Below, in pieces: positions 31,752 through 40,239 of a stretch of 64,000 nt of DNA. The notes below the pieces were generated by a model. The model made no database searches. It was not told where the DNA came from and saw nothing but the letters and a program-made list of their open reading frames with translations. Position numbers and translations under genes: made by a program. The stretch spans positions 130,371 to 194,370 of the forward strand of contig NZ_JANKBI010000009.1 of the NCBI RefSeq assembly GCF_024622195.1, written 5' to 3'. This DNA comes from Murimonas intestini (lineage in GTDB: Bacteria; Bacillota; Clostridia; Lachnospirales; Lachnospiraceae). How positions within the stretch are numbered: the stretch's first letter is position 1; every line of letters starts with the position of its first letter.

Positions 31752-34100
31752 TCAAGAATCTTGTTCTCTCGCACTCCAGAAATTTTGCAGCTTATCCTCC
31801 AGGCTTCTTAAAGTACATACATCATAATCAGACCATTCTACAGGAAACATCTGCAGATATTCCCACTGGAGGAATCTGTCGTCCAGCAGCAGTATTACCC
31901 CTTCATCCTCCTGGGTCCTTATCACCCTGCCCGCGGACTGGAGCACCTTGTTCATTCCGGGATACCTGTAAGCATAGTCAAACCCGTCCATCTCCCTTGA
32001 GTCATAATAGTTCTTCAGAATCTCTCTCTCATTGCATATCTGAGGGAGGCCTGTCCCCACTACCATCGCTCCTATAAGCCGGTCCTTTTTCAGATCTATC
32101 CCTTCGCCAAAAATGCCGCCCATCACACAAAAGCCCACAAGGCCTTCCGGATTGTCCTCCTCAAATGCCCCCAGAAATTCTTCTCTCTCCCTCTCATCCA
32201 TCCTGCTGTTCTGGCAGATAGCCCTCACATCTCCCCTGATCTCCTCAAAGCTCTCCGCCACATCCTCCAGCATCTTATAGGAAGGAAAGAAGGCCAGATA
32301 ATTTCCCTTCTTTAATTCCACTGTCCTTTTGATATATGCCGCCGCTTTATCATATTCTCTTTTTCCCCGCCTCGTGTACTTGCTGCTGATATCATTTCCA
32401 ATCAAAAGCAGCTTGCGTGACGGGTCAAATGGTGATTTTGCATAAATCGTGTAATCATCCGTCCTGGTGCTCAGCAGCCTGATATAGTATTGTATGGGAA
32501 GAAGCGTTGCGGAGAAAAATACTGTACCCCTCCCTTTATCCAGAAATTCTGCCAGGTTTACAGCAGGATTTACGCAGAACAGCTTCAGCTTGAATCTGCC
32601 CGAGTTCTCCATCTCCGAATATATCACATAGTTCTCATCCAGCCTTTCGTGGATATCCAGAAAAGTCCTCACAGCAAAATAGAGGTTCAGCACCAGTTCG
32701 TGTACATCCCCCCGGTCTTCCTCCAGAAATTTTTCCATCTCTCCCGCCACATTCATCAGGCTGAGTGCAAAATTCCCCACATTATCAAGCAGGCTGTAAG
32801 CCGTACACTCTCTCTTTAAATCCAGCAGATAATCATTGCATTTGGTGAGGTATTTCTCCAGCTTCCTGCTGTAAGGCTTGACAGCTCTGCGCACCTCCAG
32901 TATATCTTCTTTATATATGACAGCGCTGTACATCTCTCTGCCCCGCTCTACCAGATTATGTGCCTCATCTATCAAAAACAGATAGTCGCCTTTCACACCG
33001 TCCCCAAAAAATCTTTTCAGATGTGCCCTTGGGTCAAAAACATAGTTATAATCACAGATCACCGCATCTGTCCAGAGTGACACATCCAGCCCCATCTCGA
33101 ACGGACATACCTGCCACTTTTCGCTCTGGGCAAGAAGAGATTCTCTTGTAAAATCATCAGTCGTTCCCAATATCTCAAAGACTGCGTCATTTACCCTGTC
33201 ATAATGACCTTTTGCGTATGGACATGCATCAGGATTACACTCTGTCTCTTCCATGGGGCAGATCTTTTCTTTTGCTGTCAGGGTCGCCACCTTATACTTA
33301 AGTCCCTGCTCCCTGAGCATGGCGAATGCCTCCTGCGCCACTGTTCTGGTTATCGTCTTGGCTGTCAGGTAGAAGATCTTCTCTCCCAGTCCTTCCCCCA
33401 CTGCCTTTACCGCCGGAAATATTGTTGAGATTGTTTTTCCTACTCCGGTAGGAGCCTCTATAAAAAGTTTCTTTTTCCGCGCTATCGTCCTGTAGACAGC
33501 TGCTGCCAGCTCCTTCTGCCCCTCTCTGTACTCAAACGGAAATTCTACCTGAGTGATGGATTCCTGTCTGATCTTCTTCCAGCCAGCCGAAAACATGCAC
33601 CACTTTTCATATTCCTGCATCAGCTTTTCAAACCACTGCTCTAACTCTGCATAAGTATACTTCTGTTTAAAACGCCTGATGTCTTCTGTTTCCATGTTGC
33701 AGTATGTCATCTGGACAGCTATCTCTTCCAGTTCCTTCTCTTTTGCATAAATGTATGCATAACACTTTGCCTGGGCCAGATGCACATCCACCGGTCCTTC
33801 CAGATAGGCCAGATCACGGAATATCCCCTTTATCTCATCGATCATCGTTCCGTCCGCATCTTCCTGGATCCCGTCCGCTCTTCCCTCTACAACAATTACA
33901 ATATCCCTGCATGGATACTTCAGGCTCAGGCTAACCTCGGCCCTGTAATTCGAACCCATCTGCCCCTGGATCTTCCGGTGGAGCCGGCTTCCAAGCTGCA
34001 TGGCCTCTTTATCCGCCATCGTCCCCCTGCGGTTATCTATATCTCCGGAACGCAGTATAAATTCCACAAGACTGCGCACAGATATTCTAATCTCTTCCAT
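31752..34100 (-). CDS. DinG/XPD-family ATP-dependent helicase with N-terminal nuclease-like domain
   Basis: The 782-residue protein starts with a PD-(D/E)XK-like region (about 70-95, EGRADGIQE..IDEIKG). The helicase follows with Walker A EAPTGVGKT, four cysteines placed as in XPD/DinG iron-sulfur domains (KICPMEETECNPDACPY, then WQVCPF), LIDEAHN and the C-terminal GRVIRTQEDEGVILLLDDRF. Such proteins unwind DNA or remove R-loops during repair. The nuclease and helicase may act together. It precedes the zinc-ribbon gene by 80 bases on the same strand. Confidence 0.85.
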   Translation of the reverse strand: MEEIRISVRSLVEFILRSGDIDNRRGTMADKEAMQLGSRLHRKIQGQMGSNYRAEVSLSLKYPCRDIVIVVEGRADGIQEDADGTMIDEIKGIFRDLAYLEGPVDVHLAQAKCYAYIYAKEKELEEIAVQMTYCNMETEDIRRFKQKYTYAELEQWFEKLMQEYEKWCMFSAGWKKIRQESITQVEFPFEYREGQKELAAAVYRTIARKKKLFIEAPTGVGKTISTIFPAVKAVGEGLGEKIFYLTAKTITRTVAQEAFAMLREQGLKYKVATLTAKEKICPMEETECNPDACPYAKGHYDRVNDAVFEILGTTDDFTRESLLAQSEKWQVCPFEMGLDVSLWTDAVICDYNYVFDPRAHLKRFFGDGVKGDYLFLIDEAHNLVERGREMYSAVIYKEDILEVRRAVKPYSRKLEKYLTKCNDYLLDLKRECTAYSLLDNVGNFALSLMNVAGEMEKFLEEDRGDVHELVLNLYFAVRTFLDIHERLDENYVIYSEMENSGRFKLKLFCVNPAVNLAEFLDKGRGTVFFSATLLPIQYYIRLLSTRTDDYTIYAKSPFDPSRKLLLIGNDISSKYTRRGKREYDKAAAYIKRTVELKKGNYLAFFPSYKMLEDVAESFEEIRGDVRAICQNSRMDEREREEFLGAFEEDNPEGLVGFCVMGGIFGEGIDLKKDRLIGAMVVGTGLPQICNEREILKNYYDSREMDGFDYAYRYPGMNKVLQSAGRVIRTQEDEGVILLLDDRFLQWEYLQMFPVEWSDYDVCTLRSLEDKLQNFWSAREQDS

Positions 34101-34180
34101 TCCGGCCTGTCTCCCTTTTCCGCTTTTCTATAGTCCCCAATATCTTCTCAAAACATAAGTTCTGCCACTATCATAACACA

Positions 34181-34209
34181 AAAAAAGGATGCTGTAAAAT
34201 ACAGCACCC
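34181..34209 (-). terminator. Terminator of the HPr-like gene
   Basis: On the minus strand GGGTGCTGT-ATTTT-ACAGCATCC is followed by TTTTTTT. Confidence 0.8.
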
Positions 34210-34234
34210 TCATTTTGTGAGCAGTTATCAACTC

Positions 34235-34261
34235 GTTACTGGTCACGGAGTGAACAGTAAC
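34235..34261. repeat. Dispersed palindrome downstream of the HPr-like gene
   Basis: It is identical over 27 bases to the copy at 584-610: arms GTTACTGGTCAC/GTGAACAGTAAC around GGA. It lies between the gene and its terminator. Confidence 0.65.
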
Positions 34262-34304
34262 ATCAGCTCCGTATCTGTTACCCTTATCTTCCTTACGTAC
34301 TTAG

Positions 34305-34532
34305 TCATGACGCAGAATATTTGTCTAAGATATTCTCAAACTTCATATCATCGCCGCCATATTTTACGGTCAGTACTTTTGTTAAATCTAAACTCAATAC
34401 GCCCAGGATAGATTTTGCGTCAATTATCACCCGGTTATAAAATACGTCGATATCGAAATCGCACTGACCGGCAGTCTGAACAAACTCTTTCACATCATTG
34501 ATCTCTGTGAGTTTAATCTTCCTTTCTGACAT
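34305..34532 (-). CDS. HPr-like protein lacking the phosphorylated histidine
   Basis: ATG 34532 follows AAGGGGTGATTAAC. The 75-residue protein matches the HPr fold from FVQTAGQCDFDIDVFYNRVI through AKSILGVLSLDLTK, which keeps the Ser46 region of HPr. Where HPr has the LHARPA active site, this protein has EINDVKEFV and no His. It cannot accept phosphate from enzyme I. It could act as a Crh-like regulatory partner or in another role. It has its own promoter and terminator. Confidence 0.75.
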   Translation of the reverse strand: MSERKIKLTEINDVKEFVQTAGQCDFDIDVFYNRVIIDAKSILGVLSLDLTKVLTVKYGGDDMKFENILDKYSAS

Positions 34533-34587
34533 GTTAATCACCCCTTCTGTTCTAAATTAGTTTCAGCCATAATTTTATGTTGTTCCG

Positions 34588-34616
34588 ATTATGCCACTTC
34601 TAAATACATTTGTCAA
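34588..34616 (-). promoter_or_regulatory. Promoter of the HPr-like gene
   Basis: On the minus strand TTGACA (34611-34616) and CATAAT (34588-34593) are 17 bp apart. The remaining bases to 34815 are AT-rich without a recognisable feature. Confidence 0.7.
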
Positions 34617-34815
34617 ATATTGCATTTTTCGCCATATTTTTCATTTAGGGGTGTTTTCTTATGCGTTCTGTACATTTTTGTATTTTTATAAATACATTCT
34701 TTATAAAAATTTTCGTTTCCGCTTACTGAGCCGCTTCTGAATACTTGACAAAGATTGCACTGTAAGAAAAAATATTTGGTAGGTTTTTCAAAAATATTTT
34801 CGCCGCATTCTGCTC

Positions 34816-35595
34816 TCAGGCTTCTTTATCATCCCACTCAGTCATATCTTTCCTGTATCTGAGCGGCAGAAGCTGCTGCTGAAGTCTGGCGTTTTTCCGC
34901 TCCTCGATACCGATCGTCCTGTGGAATACCTTCCAGAGCTTTCTGTATCTCAACTCATTTTCAGAAATATCATTTATCATTTCCTTGTCAGGCACCTCAC
35001 CTGAGATGAGCATCCACGGCCTGTTTGCCGCATGTGCAAGAAACATCTGATGGGTCTTGTCATAAATCAGGAAATCTTCCAGCGGAAACCTGTCTGAAAA
35101 ATGATCACCAATCAGCGGGAGCACCTTATTCTCCGGTTCTATCTGCGCAAAAAGCACCTTGTTTTTTAATTCAGAGAAACGCAGGAAGCCTGTAAACTGA
35201 TGAGCCTCATGTCCTGCCCTCCTGGAGCACTCAAATACACGCCGCACAGAATAATTGCTCAGATTCTGCATGATATTCTCTCCGTCAGGCATATACAGCC
35301 CCATGACGACAGTTCTGTAGATATGCTCTGCCTTATCCTTCTCACGTGACAATGTGGCATTATATATCTGTTCATACACATCCGCCTTCAGCTTCCTCCT
35401 GATCGTGGCCGCCACCTTCCCTGCTTTGACACCGTCCGTCTCCACCCGCCTGTACTCGGAAAATAACTCCATATCATACTCTCTTCCAGCCTCCAGCTTC
35501 ACATTCCTGTGCCCCACTCTGCTGTCCCAGGCATCATAAATGCCTGTAAAAATACCATCTGTACTGTCCTCACATTGAAAGACTACCTTTCCCAT
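34816..35595 (-). CDS. TIGR03915-type DNA repair/modification accessory protein
   Basis: The start ATG 35595 overlaps the radical-SAM stop (TGATG), so the two are coupled; an upstream GTG is less likely. The 259-residue protein matches the uncharacterised family that always accompanies a putative DNA modification/repair radical-SAM enzyme. Recognisable stretches are VFQCEDSTDGIFTGIYDAW at the start and HEAHQFTGFLRFSEL, HFSDRFPLEDFLIYDKTH and LWKVFHRTIGIEERKNARLQ later. It contains no known catalytic motif. It probably recognises DNA or hands substrate to the partner enzyme. Confidence 0.8.
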   Translation of the reverse strand: MGKVVFQCEDSTDGIFTGIYDAWDSRVGHRNVKLEAGREYDMELFSEYRRVETDGVKAGKVAATIRRKLKADVYEQIYNATLSREKDKAEHIYRTVVMGLYMPDGENIMQNLSNYSVRRVFECSRRAGHEAHQFTGFLRFSELKNKVLFAQIEPENKVLPLIGDHFSDRFPLEDFLIYDKTHQMFLAHAANRPWMLISGEVPDKEMINDISENELRYRKLWKVFHRTIGIEERKNARLQQQLLPLRYRKDMTEWDDKEA

Positions 35596-36929
35596 CAAAC
35601 CACCCTTCCGCACTCTGATCTTATTATATCCGCTGCCTGCATATTAAAATCATCAAAAAGTGTGAGCTGCCTGTATCCGTCTATCCCCAGCGGCTTTCTT
35701 TCCTTTTCACTCAGCAGGTTCCTGAGTATATAGTCCTCGTCCAGCTTTGTGGGATACATCATCCTGCCGCTGCATGTAATAAAGTACAGGGCCCGCTTCA
35801 GTACAACTCCCAGCTTCTTCAGGTCTTCAAACCTGAGGCAGGCGAATCTCCTTGCCTGAACGATGTGCTGTGCGGACTTGGTGCCTATCCCCGGCACACG
35901 CAGAAGCGTATAATAATCTGCGCGGTTGATCTCCACAGGGAACTGCTCCAGATGGCCCAGCGCCCAGTCACATTTTGGGTCCAGGAATACATTGAAATTA
36001 GGCCTCTTCTCGGAGAGCAGCTCATCCGCCTCAAACCCATAGAATCTCAGCAGCCAGTCAGCCTGATACAGCCTGTGCTCCCTCAGCAGCGGAGGTCCCC
36101 CGGGAAGGGCCGGAAGACTGGCATCCTCATTTACCTTCACAAAGGCAGAATAAAAGACTCTTTTCAGCCTGAATTTCTTATAGAGTGATTCGGCAACTGA
36201 TACGATGGCATAATCACTTTCCGGTGTGGCGCCAATGATCATCTGGGTGCTCTGCCCTGCTGGCACAAATTTAGGAGCATTTCTAAAAACTGCCAGCTCT
36301 TCTTTATTTTCTGTCATCCTGTTCTGGATCTGGCGCATTGGGGCAAGTATCGTCTTCCTGCTCTTATGCGGCGCCAGCTTTTTCAGACCTTCTGATGTAG
36401 GCAGTTCCAGATTGACGCTCATTCGGTCTGCCAGAAATCCTGTCCTGTCAATCAGCTCCTGGTCTGCCCCCGGAATAGCCTTCACGTGGATATACCCCTG
36501 AAAATTGTATTCACAGCGCAGCTTATACAAGGTCTGATAAAGCAGTTCCATTGTAAAATCAGGATTCTTTAATATACCGGAGCTGAGAAAAAGGCCTTCT
36601 ATATAATTGCGCCTGTAAAATTCCATAGTCAGCCTGCATACCTCCTCCGGCGTGAAAGAGGCTCTCGGTACATCGTTAGAGCACCTGTTCAGACAGTATT
36701 TACAGTCAAAAACACATTCGTTTGTAAACAGGATCTTTAACAGGGATATGCACCTGCCGTCTGATGCAAAGCTGTGGCAGATCCCTTTGGCTACACTGTT
36801 GCCCATGCCTTTCCCGTCACCATTCCTGTCCACGCCGCTGGATGTACACGCCACATCATATTTTGCCGCATCAGTTAAAATCTCCAGCTTTTCCATTAGA
36901 TCCATTTCTTCCTGAATTCTTAGACTCAT
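35595..36929 (-). CDS. Putative DNA modification/repair radical-SAM protein
   Basis: The 444-residue protein has the radical-SAM cluster motif C72xxxC76xxC79 (CVFDCKYC), followed by SSGI and a barrel. A helix-hairpin-helix DNA-binding element lies near residues 340-365 (LLRVPGIGTKSAQHIVQARR). This combination defines the family annotated as putative DNA modification/repair radical SAM (TIGR03916). ATG 36929 follows GGAGAGATGAT. The promoter carries a LexA-like box, so the operon is likely induced by DNA damage. The lesion or base acted on is unknown. Confidence 0.87.
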   Translation of the reverse strand: MSLRIQEEMDLMEKLEILTDAAKYDVACTSSGVDRNGDGKGMGNSVAKGICHSFASDGRCISLLKILFTNECVFDCKYCLNRCSNDVPRASFTPEEVCRLTMEFYRRNYIEGLFLSSGILKNPDFTMELLYQTLYKLRCEYNFQGYIHVKAIPGADQELIDRTGFLADRMSVNLELPTSEGLKKLAPHKSRKTILAPMRQIQNRMTENKEELAVFRNAPKFVPAGQSTQMIIGATPESDYAIVSVAESLYKKFRLKRVFYSAFVKVNEDASLPALPGGPPLLREHRLYQADWLLRFYGFEADELLSEKRPNFNVFLDPKCDWALGHLEQFPVEINRADYYTLLRVPGIGTKSAQHIVQARRFACLRFEDLKKLGVVLKRALYFITCSGRMMYPTKLDEDYILRNLLSEKERKPLGIDGYRQLTLFDDFNMQAADIIRSECGRVV

Positions 36930-36958
36930 ATCATCTCTCCAAACATTTGTTTGTTATT

Positions 36959-36987
36959 ATTCTAGCACATATGTTCGAATTTAACAA
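36959..36987 (-). promoter_or_regulatory. SOS-type promoter with LexA-like box
   Basis: On the minus strand TTGTTA (36982-36987) and TAGAAT (36959-36964) are 17 bp apart. Between them CGAACATATGTGCT (36964-36977) matches the Firmicutes LexA box CGAACNNNNGTTCG at 8 of 10 fixed positions. LexA bound there would block the promoter. Confidence 0.65.
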
Positions 36988-37026
36988 GGAGTTTTGTGAA
37001 ATAATAGATCAAACTCTGATTTTATT

Positions 37027-37063
37027 GTTACTTATCGCGGGATGGTGGCGTGTAAACAGTAAC
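37027..37063. repeat. Dispersed repeat, long-centre variant
   Basis: The ends GTTACTTA and AAACAGTAAC enclose CGCGGGATGGTGGCGTGT. The centre resembles the reverse complement of the direct repeats at 466-493 and 614-641, tying the two repeat types together. Confidence 0.5.
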
Positions 37064-37094
37064 ACTTTGTAATTACCGGTACTACGTACACTGG

Positions 37095-37123
37095 TTGCGA
37101 AATCTTGCGATTTGGATTATACT
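37095..37123 (+). promoter_or_regulatory. Promoter of the MNT/HEPN pair
   Basis: TTGCGA (37095-37100) and TATACT (37118-37123) are 17 bp apart. Confidence 0.6.
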
Positions 37124-37154
37124 TAAGCTATCATGAGAAAGGAGGAACGGTTGT

Positions 37155-37496
37155 ATGCCACAGACAATTTATATACTGCTTAATCAGTATTTATCAGAAG
37201 TACAAAAGATTTACGGCGCACACCTTAAGAGCGCCATTTTATATGGTTCCTATGCAAGAGGTGATTATACATCTGATTCAGATGTAGATATCATGTTATT
37301 AGTGGACTTGTCTCCTGAAGAAATGGATGCTTATTCAGATGCTCTGTCAGAACTGGGATATGAATTTAATGTAAACAATGATATTTGGATGATGCCTGTT
37401 GTGAAAAATCTTCAGCATTTTAAGCAATGGGTAACAGCATATCCGTTCTATACCAATGTACAGAAAGAAGGGGTGATTTTATATGAAGCAGCCTGA
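37155..37496 (+). CDS. MNT-type nucleotidyltransferase (antitoxin)
   Basis: The 113-residue protein is a minimal nucleotidyltransferase with GSYARGDYTSDSDVDIMLLV, that is GSxxRG plus two catalytic Asp. In MNT/HEPN systems it silences the HEPN ribonuclease by adding AMP groups. AAGGAGG lies 9 bases before the ATG. It overlaps the HEPN gene by 14 bases. The catalytic motif is intact here while the partner appears shortened. Confidence 0.88.
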   Translation: MPQTIYILLNQYLSEVQKIYGAHLKSAILYGSYARGDYTSDSDVDIMLLVDLSPEEMDAYSDALSELGYEFNVNNDIWMMPVVKNLQHFKQWVTAYPFYTNVQKEGVILYEAA

Positions 37497-37740
37497 TTCT
37501 CTGGATGTTGGAACCAAAATAGATGTGGTGCGTCATCGCCTAGATTATGTTCAGTCTGAGATTTTTCCCCGTGAACTTGGGCGGAAGATTGTAAAGGCAG
37601 AGGAAATACGCCATGCAAGCGATTATGATACCTTTTATATCGCTTCCAAAGAGATAACTGCACAGCAGATCGAGACAGCTGCTAAGATTTTGAAGCTTGC
37701 AGAACATTATCTATTTACAGAAGAAAAACTGCAAAAATGA
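37483..37740 (+). CDS. Shortened HEPN-domain protein (toxin partner)
   Basis: The 85-residue product keeps the ends of an HEPN toxin: the start GTKIDVVRHRLDYVQ and the last helices RHASDYDTFYIASKEITAQQ and AAKILKLAEHYL. HEPN partners of MNT proteins are normally about 130 residues. The central helices with the 'RAYYA.F' and R-x4-6-H ribonuclease motif are missing, although the frame is kept. I infer an internal in-frame deletion and loss of RNase activity. The start is GAAGGGGTGATTTTATATG. Confidence 0.75.
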   Translation: MKQPDSLDVGTKIDVVRHRLDYVQSEIFPRELGRKIVKAEEIRHASDYDTFYIASKEITAQQIETAAKILKLAEHYLFTEEKLQK

Positions 37741-37939
37741 CAGGGATATCAGCGACCGGTACATGGAAAAACAGTCTGTGTGCCGGTATTTTTAAGTCTT
37801 GACTTCATGTCAATGTGGGATATTTTTCCGACACTGCCGCTCAGCTTGTTTTTGGCGATTCATCACTCCACCTATAGAGGCGGAGGATTCCTCACCAATT
37901 TTGTTGATATTCTAGAGCCTGTCTATCACTGCCCCCCTG
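37741..37939. other. Short intergenic stretch with one hairpin
   Basis: An 8-bp hairpin (37868-37887, minus-strand arms CTCCGCCT/AGGTGGAG) lies between the convergent HEPN and uraA genes. No T-run follows it. I see nothing else. Confidence 0.35.
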
Positions 37940-39196
37940 CTATTCCTGATCGTTTGTCAGATGGAATTTCTCCAGCAGATAAAATATCAGTCCAAGCAGC
38001 ATGCCGACAACACATGCCAGCACCATACCTGTCAGCTGTATATTTCCAAATTTTACAGTGATTCCGGAGAGTCCTGTAACAAATATGACGGATGTCATGA
38101 TCAGATTTTTTGATTTTCCGTAATCTACCTGGGAGTCTACCAGTATCCTTATACCTGATGCACCGATCATTCCATAGAGCAGAAATGATATTCCGCCGAT
38201 GACAGGTCCCGGTATTGTCTGGATCAGGGCGGACAATTTGCCCACAAAAGAACAGATAATGGAGAGCACTGCTGCTCCGCCGATCACCCTGACACTGTAT
38301 ACCCTTGTGACAGCCATGACACCTATATTTTCACCATATGTGGTTGTAGGCACTGATCCGATAAGGCCTGACAGCATAGTAGAAAAATTATCGCCAAATA
38401 ATGTGCGGTGCAGCCCCGGATCCTTCAGAAGATCTCTGCCAACTATCTTGCTTGTAACTACCTGATGGCCAATATGCTCTGATGTGATTACAAGTATAAC
38501 AGGAAGGATGATCAGGATCGCCTGGGCGCTGAACTTTGGCGTCTGGAAATTCGGCAGGGCCAGGATAGGCGCAGCTGCCACTTCCGTAAAGTCTACGATC
38601 CCGCAGCAGATAGCTGCCACATACCCTGCAATCACCGCGATCAGAATTGGGATGACTGACAAAAACTTTCTGAACACAACAGAGCCAAATACAGCGACTC
38701 CAAGCGTTACAAGAAATACTATAACATTCTGGGAGCTGATATTTTCATCCAGCATCCCCGCATTGCTGGCCGCTGAGCCCGATAATTCCAGTCCGATCAG
38801 GGCAACTACAGGTCCCATGGCAGCCGGTGGAAGTACCACATCAATCCAGTCTGAACCAAATTTATAGATAACTCCAGCCAGTATACATCCTAAAAATCCC
38901 ACTGCAACAAAACCGCCGAGCGCATACTGATATCCCATCTCACTTATGACTATCCCCGCAGGCGCCAAAAATGCAAAGCTTGACCCCAGATACGCTGGGG
39001 CTTTACCCTTCGTTATCAGGATAAAAAGTAATGTTCCCAGGCCGTTCATAAAAAGTACGATAGCCGGATTTATTCCAAAAAGAAAGGGTACCAGAACCGT
39101 AGCTCCGAACATTGCAAACATGTGCTGCACTGACAGGGGAAAAAGCAGCTTAAACGGCACTTTTTCCTCTACCTGAATAATTCTTCTACTCTCCAT
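37940..39196 (-). CDS. uraA: Uracil/xanthine permease (NCS2 family)
   Basis: The 418-residue protein has the 14-helix NCS2 layout. The conserved acidic residues lie in TSEHIGHQ and TTYGENIGV, and the pattern is nearest to uracil permease UraA, a proton symporter. The start AAGGAGG.. is seen as GAGGAGGAATTTAAGAA. It stands alone rather than in a pyr operon. It works with udp and cdd earlier in the window to supply uracil. Xanthine or uric acid specificity is less likely but not excluded. Confidence 0.88.
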   Translation of the reverse strand: MESRRIIQVEEKVPFKLLFPLSVQHMFAMFGATVLVPFLFGINPAIVLFMNGLGTLLFILITKGKAPAYLGSSFAFLAPAGIVISEMGYQYALGGFVAVGFLGCILAGVIYKFGSDWIDVVLPPAAMGPVVALIGLELSGSAASNAGMLDENISSQNVIVFLVTLGVAVFGSVVFRKFLSVIPILIAVIAGYVAAICCGIVDFTEVAAAPILALPNFQTPKFSAQAILIILPVILVITSEHIGHQVVTSKIVGRDLLKDPGLHRTLFGDNFSTMLSGLIGSVPTTTYGENIGVMAVTRVYSVRVIGGAAVLSIICSFVGKLSALIQTIPGPVIGGISFLLYGMIGASGIRILVDSQVDYGKSKNLIMTSVIFVTGLSGITVKFGNIQLTGMVLACVVGMLLGLIFYLLEKFHLTNDQE

Positions 39197-39227
39197 TTCT
39201 TAAATTCCTCCTCATCTGTAATCCCGC

Positions 39228-39254
39228 GTAACTGTAAAGGTACTGAACAGTTAC
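39228..39254. repeat. Small dispersed inverted repeat, GTAACTGT/ACAGTTAC
   Basis: Perfect 8-bp arms enclose AAAGGTACTGA. The sequence is close to that at 1710-1736. It lies between uraA and the Mrp gene. Confidence 0.5.
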
Positions 39255-39280
39255 ACAATCCCTCTGAATATTATCTTTCC

Positions 39281-40114
39281 TTATAATTTACAAAGCTTCT
39301 GCAGCGCATTATCGAGATATGTGCTCTTAACTTCGGCAAAGCGGCCCTCATCTGCCATGGCGGCCAGCTGCGGCTCTATAGGAAGCTTGCCAAGCACTTC
39401 CGTACCCAGTTCTTCAGCGATCTCATCAATATGGCTCTCACCAAATACATTCATTACTTTTCCGCAGTCCGGACATTTCAGGTAGCTGTAGTTCTCTACA
39501 ATACCCAGCACTTCCACATTCATCTGCTTTGCCATGTTATATGCTTTCTTAACGATCATTTTGACAAGATCCTGCGGTGAGGATACGATAAGGATACCTT
39601 CTACCGGCAGGGACTGGAATACAGTGAGCGGCACATCGCCTGTTCCCGGAGGCATGTCCACAAGAAGATAATCCAGCTCGCCCCAGATAACATCTGTCCA
39701 GAACTGTTTTACCATGTTGGAAATAACAGGGCCTCTCCAGATCACCGGCGCCTCCTCGTCCGGCATAAGCAGATTGATGGACATGATCTTTATATCATTT
39801 TCTGCCAGCATAGGAAGTATTCCTTCCTCATCCGCCTGGGCCGGTCCATGTATCCCGTACATTTTCGGGATAGAGGGGCCTGTGATATCAGCGTCTAGGA
39901 TACCGACCCTGTACCCTCTCTCTGCCAGGAGATTGGCCACTGAGGCAGTGACCATGGACTTGCCCACGCCGCCTTTGCCGCTGACTACTCCGATTACATG
40001 CTTGATTTCCGTATAGATATTAGGCTCTACAAGGAAACTTTTGGGCTGTCTGCTCGGACATCCCTCGCAGCTCTCTTTACTGCAGCTTGTGTTGTTACAT
40101 TCTTTTTCTGACAT
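39281..40114 (-). CDS. Mrp/NBP35-family iron-sulfur carrier ATPase
   Basis: The 277-residue P-loop protein has SGKGGVGKSMV (deviant Walker A), the ATPase stretch DADITGPSIPKMYG and DMPPGTGDVPLTV. The short Cys-rich start CNNTSCSKESCEGC resembles the NBP35 cluster site, and CPDCGK lies near the C-terminus. Mrp/NBP35/ApbC proteins assemble Fe-S clusters on dimers and pass them to other proteins. The start follows TTGGAGGAAGAAAC. It is not next to other Fe-S assembly genes here. Confidence 0.9.
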   Translation of the reverse strand: MSEKECNNTSCSKESCEGCPSRQPKSFLVEPNIYTEIKHVIGVVSGKGGVGKSMVTASVANLLAERGYRVGILDADITGPSIPKMYGIHGPAQADEEGILPMLAENDIKIMSINLLMPDEEAPVIWRGPVISNMVKQFWTDVIWGELDYLLVDMPPGTGDVPLTVFQSLPVEGILIVSSPQDLVKMIVKKAYNMAKQMNVEVLGIVENYSYLKCPDCGKVMNVFGESHIDEIAEELGTEVLGKLPIEPQLAAMADEGRFAEVKSTYLDNALQKLCKL

Positions 40115-40239
40115 GTTTCTTCCTCCAAAATACTTTTCTGTTATCGTGCACCGTCTTTAACTCATTCATCCGGCGCATCAGTCTCTGTTTGAAATAATAC
40201 ATCAATCGGCGGCTTTTTACAAGTCACTGTTTACAGGCC

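Noticed and set aside
37868..37887. An IS200/IS605 right-end hairpin
   Set aside because: Only a single 8-bp hairpin is seen, with no transposase, TnpB fragment or matching left end.
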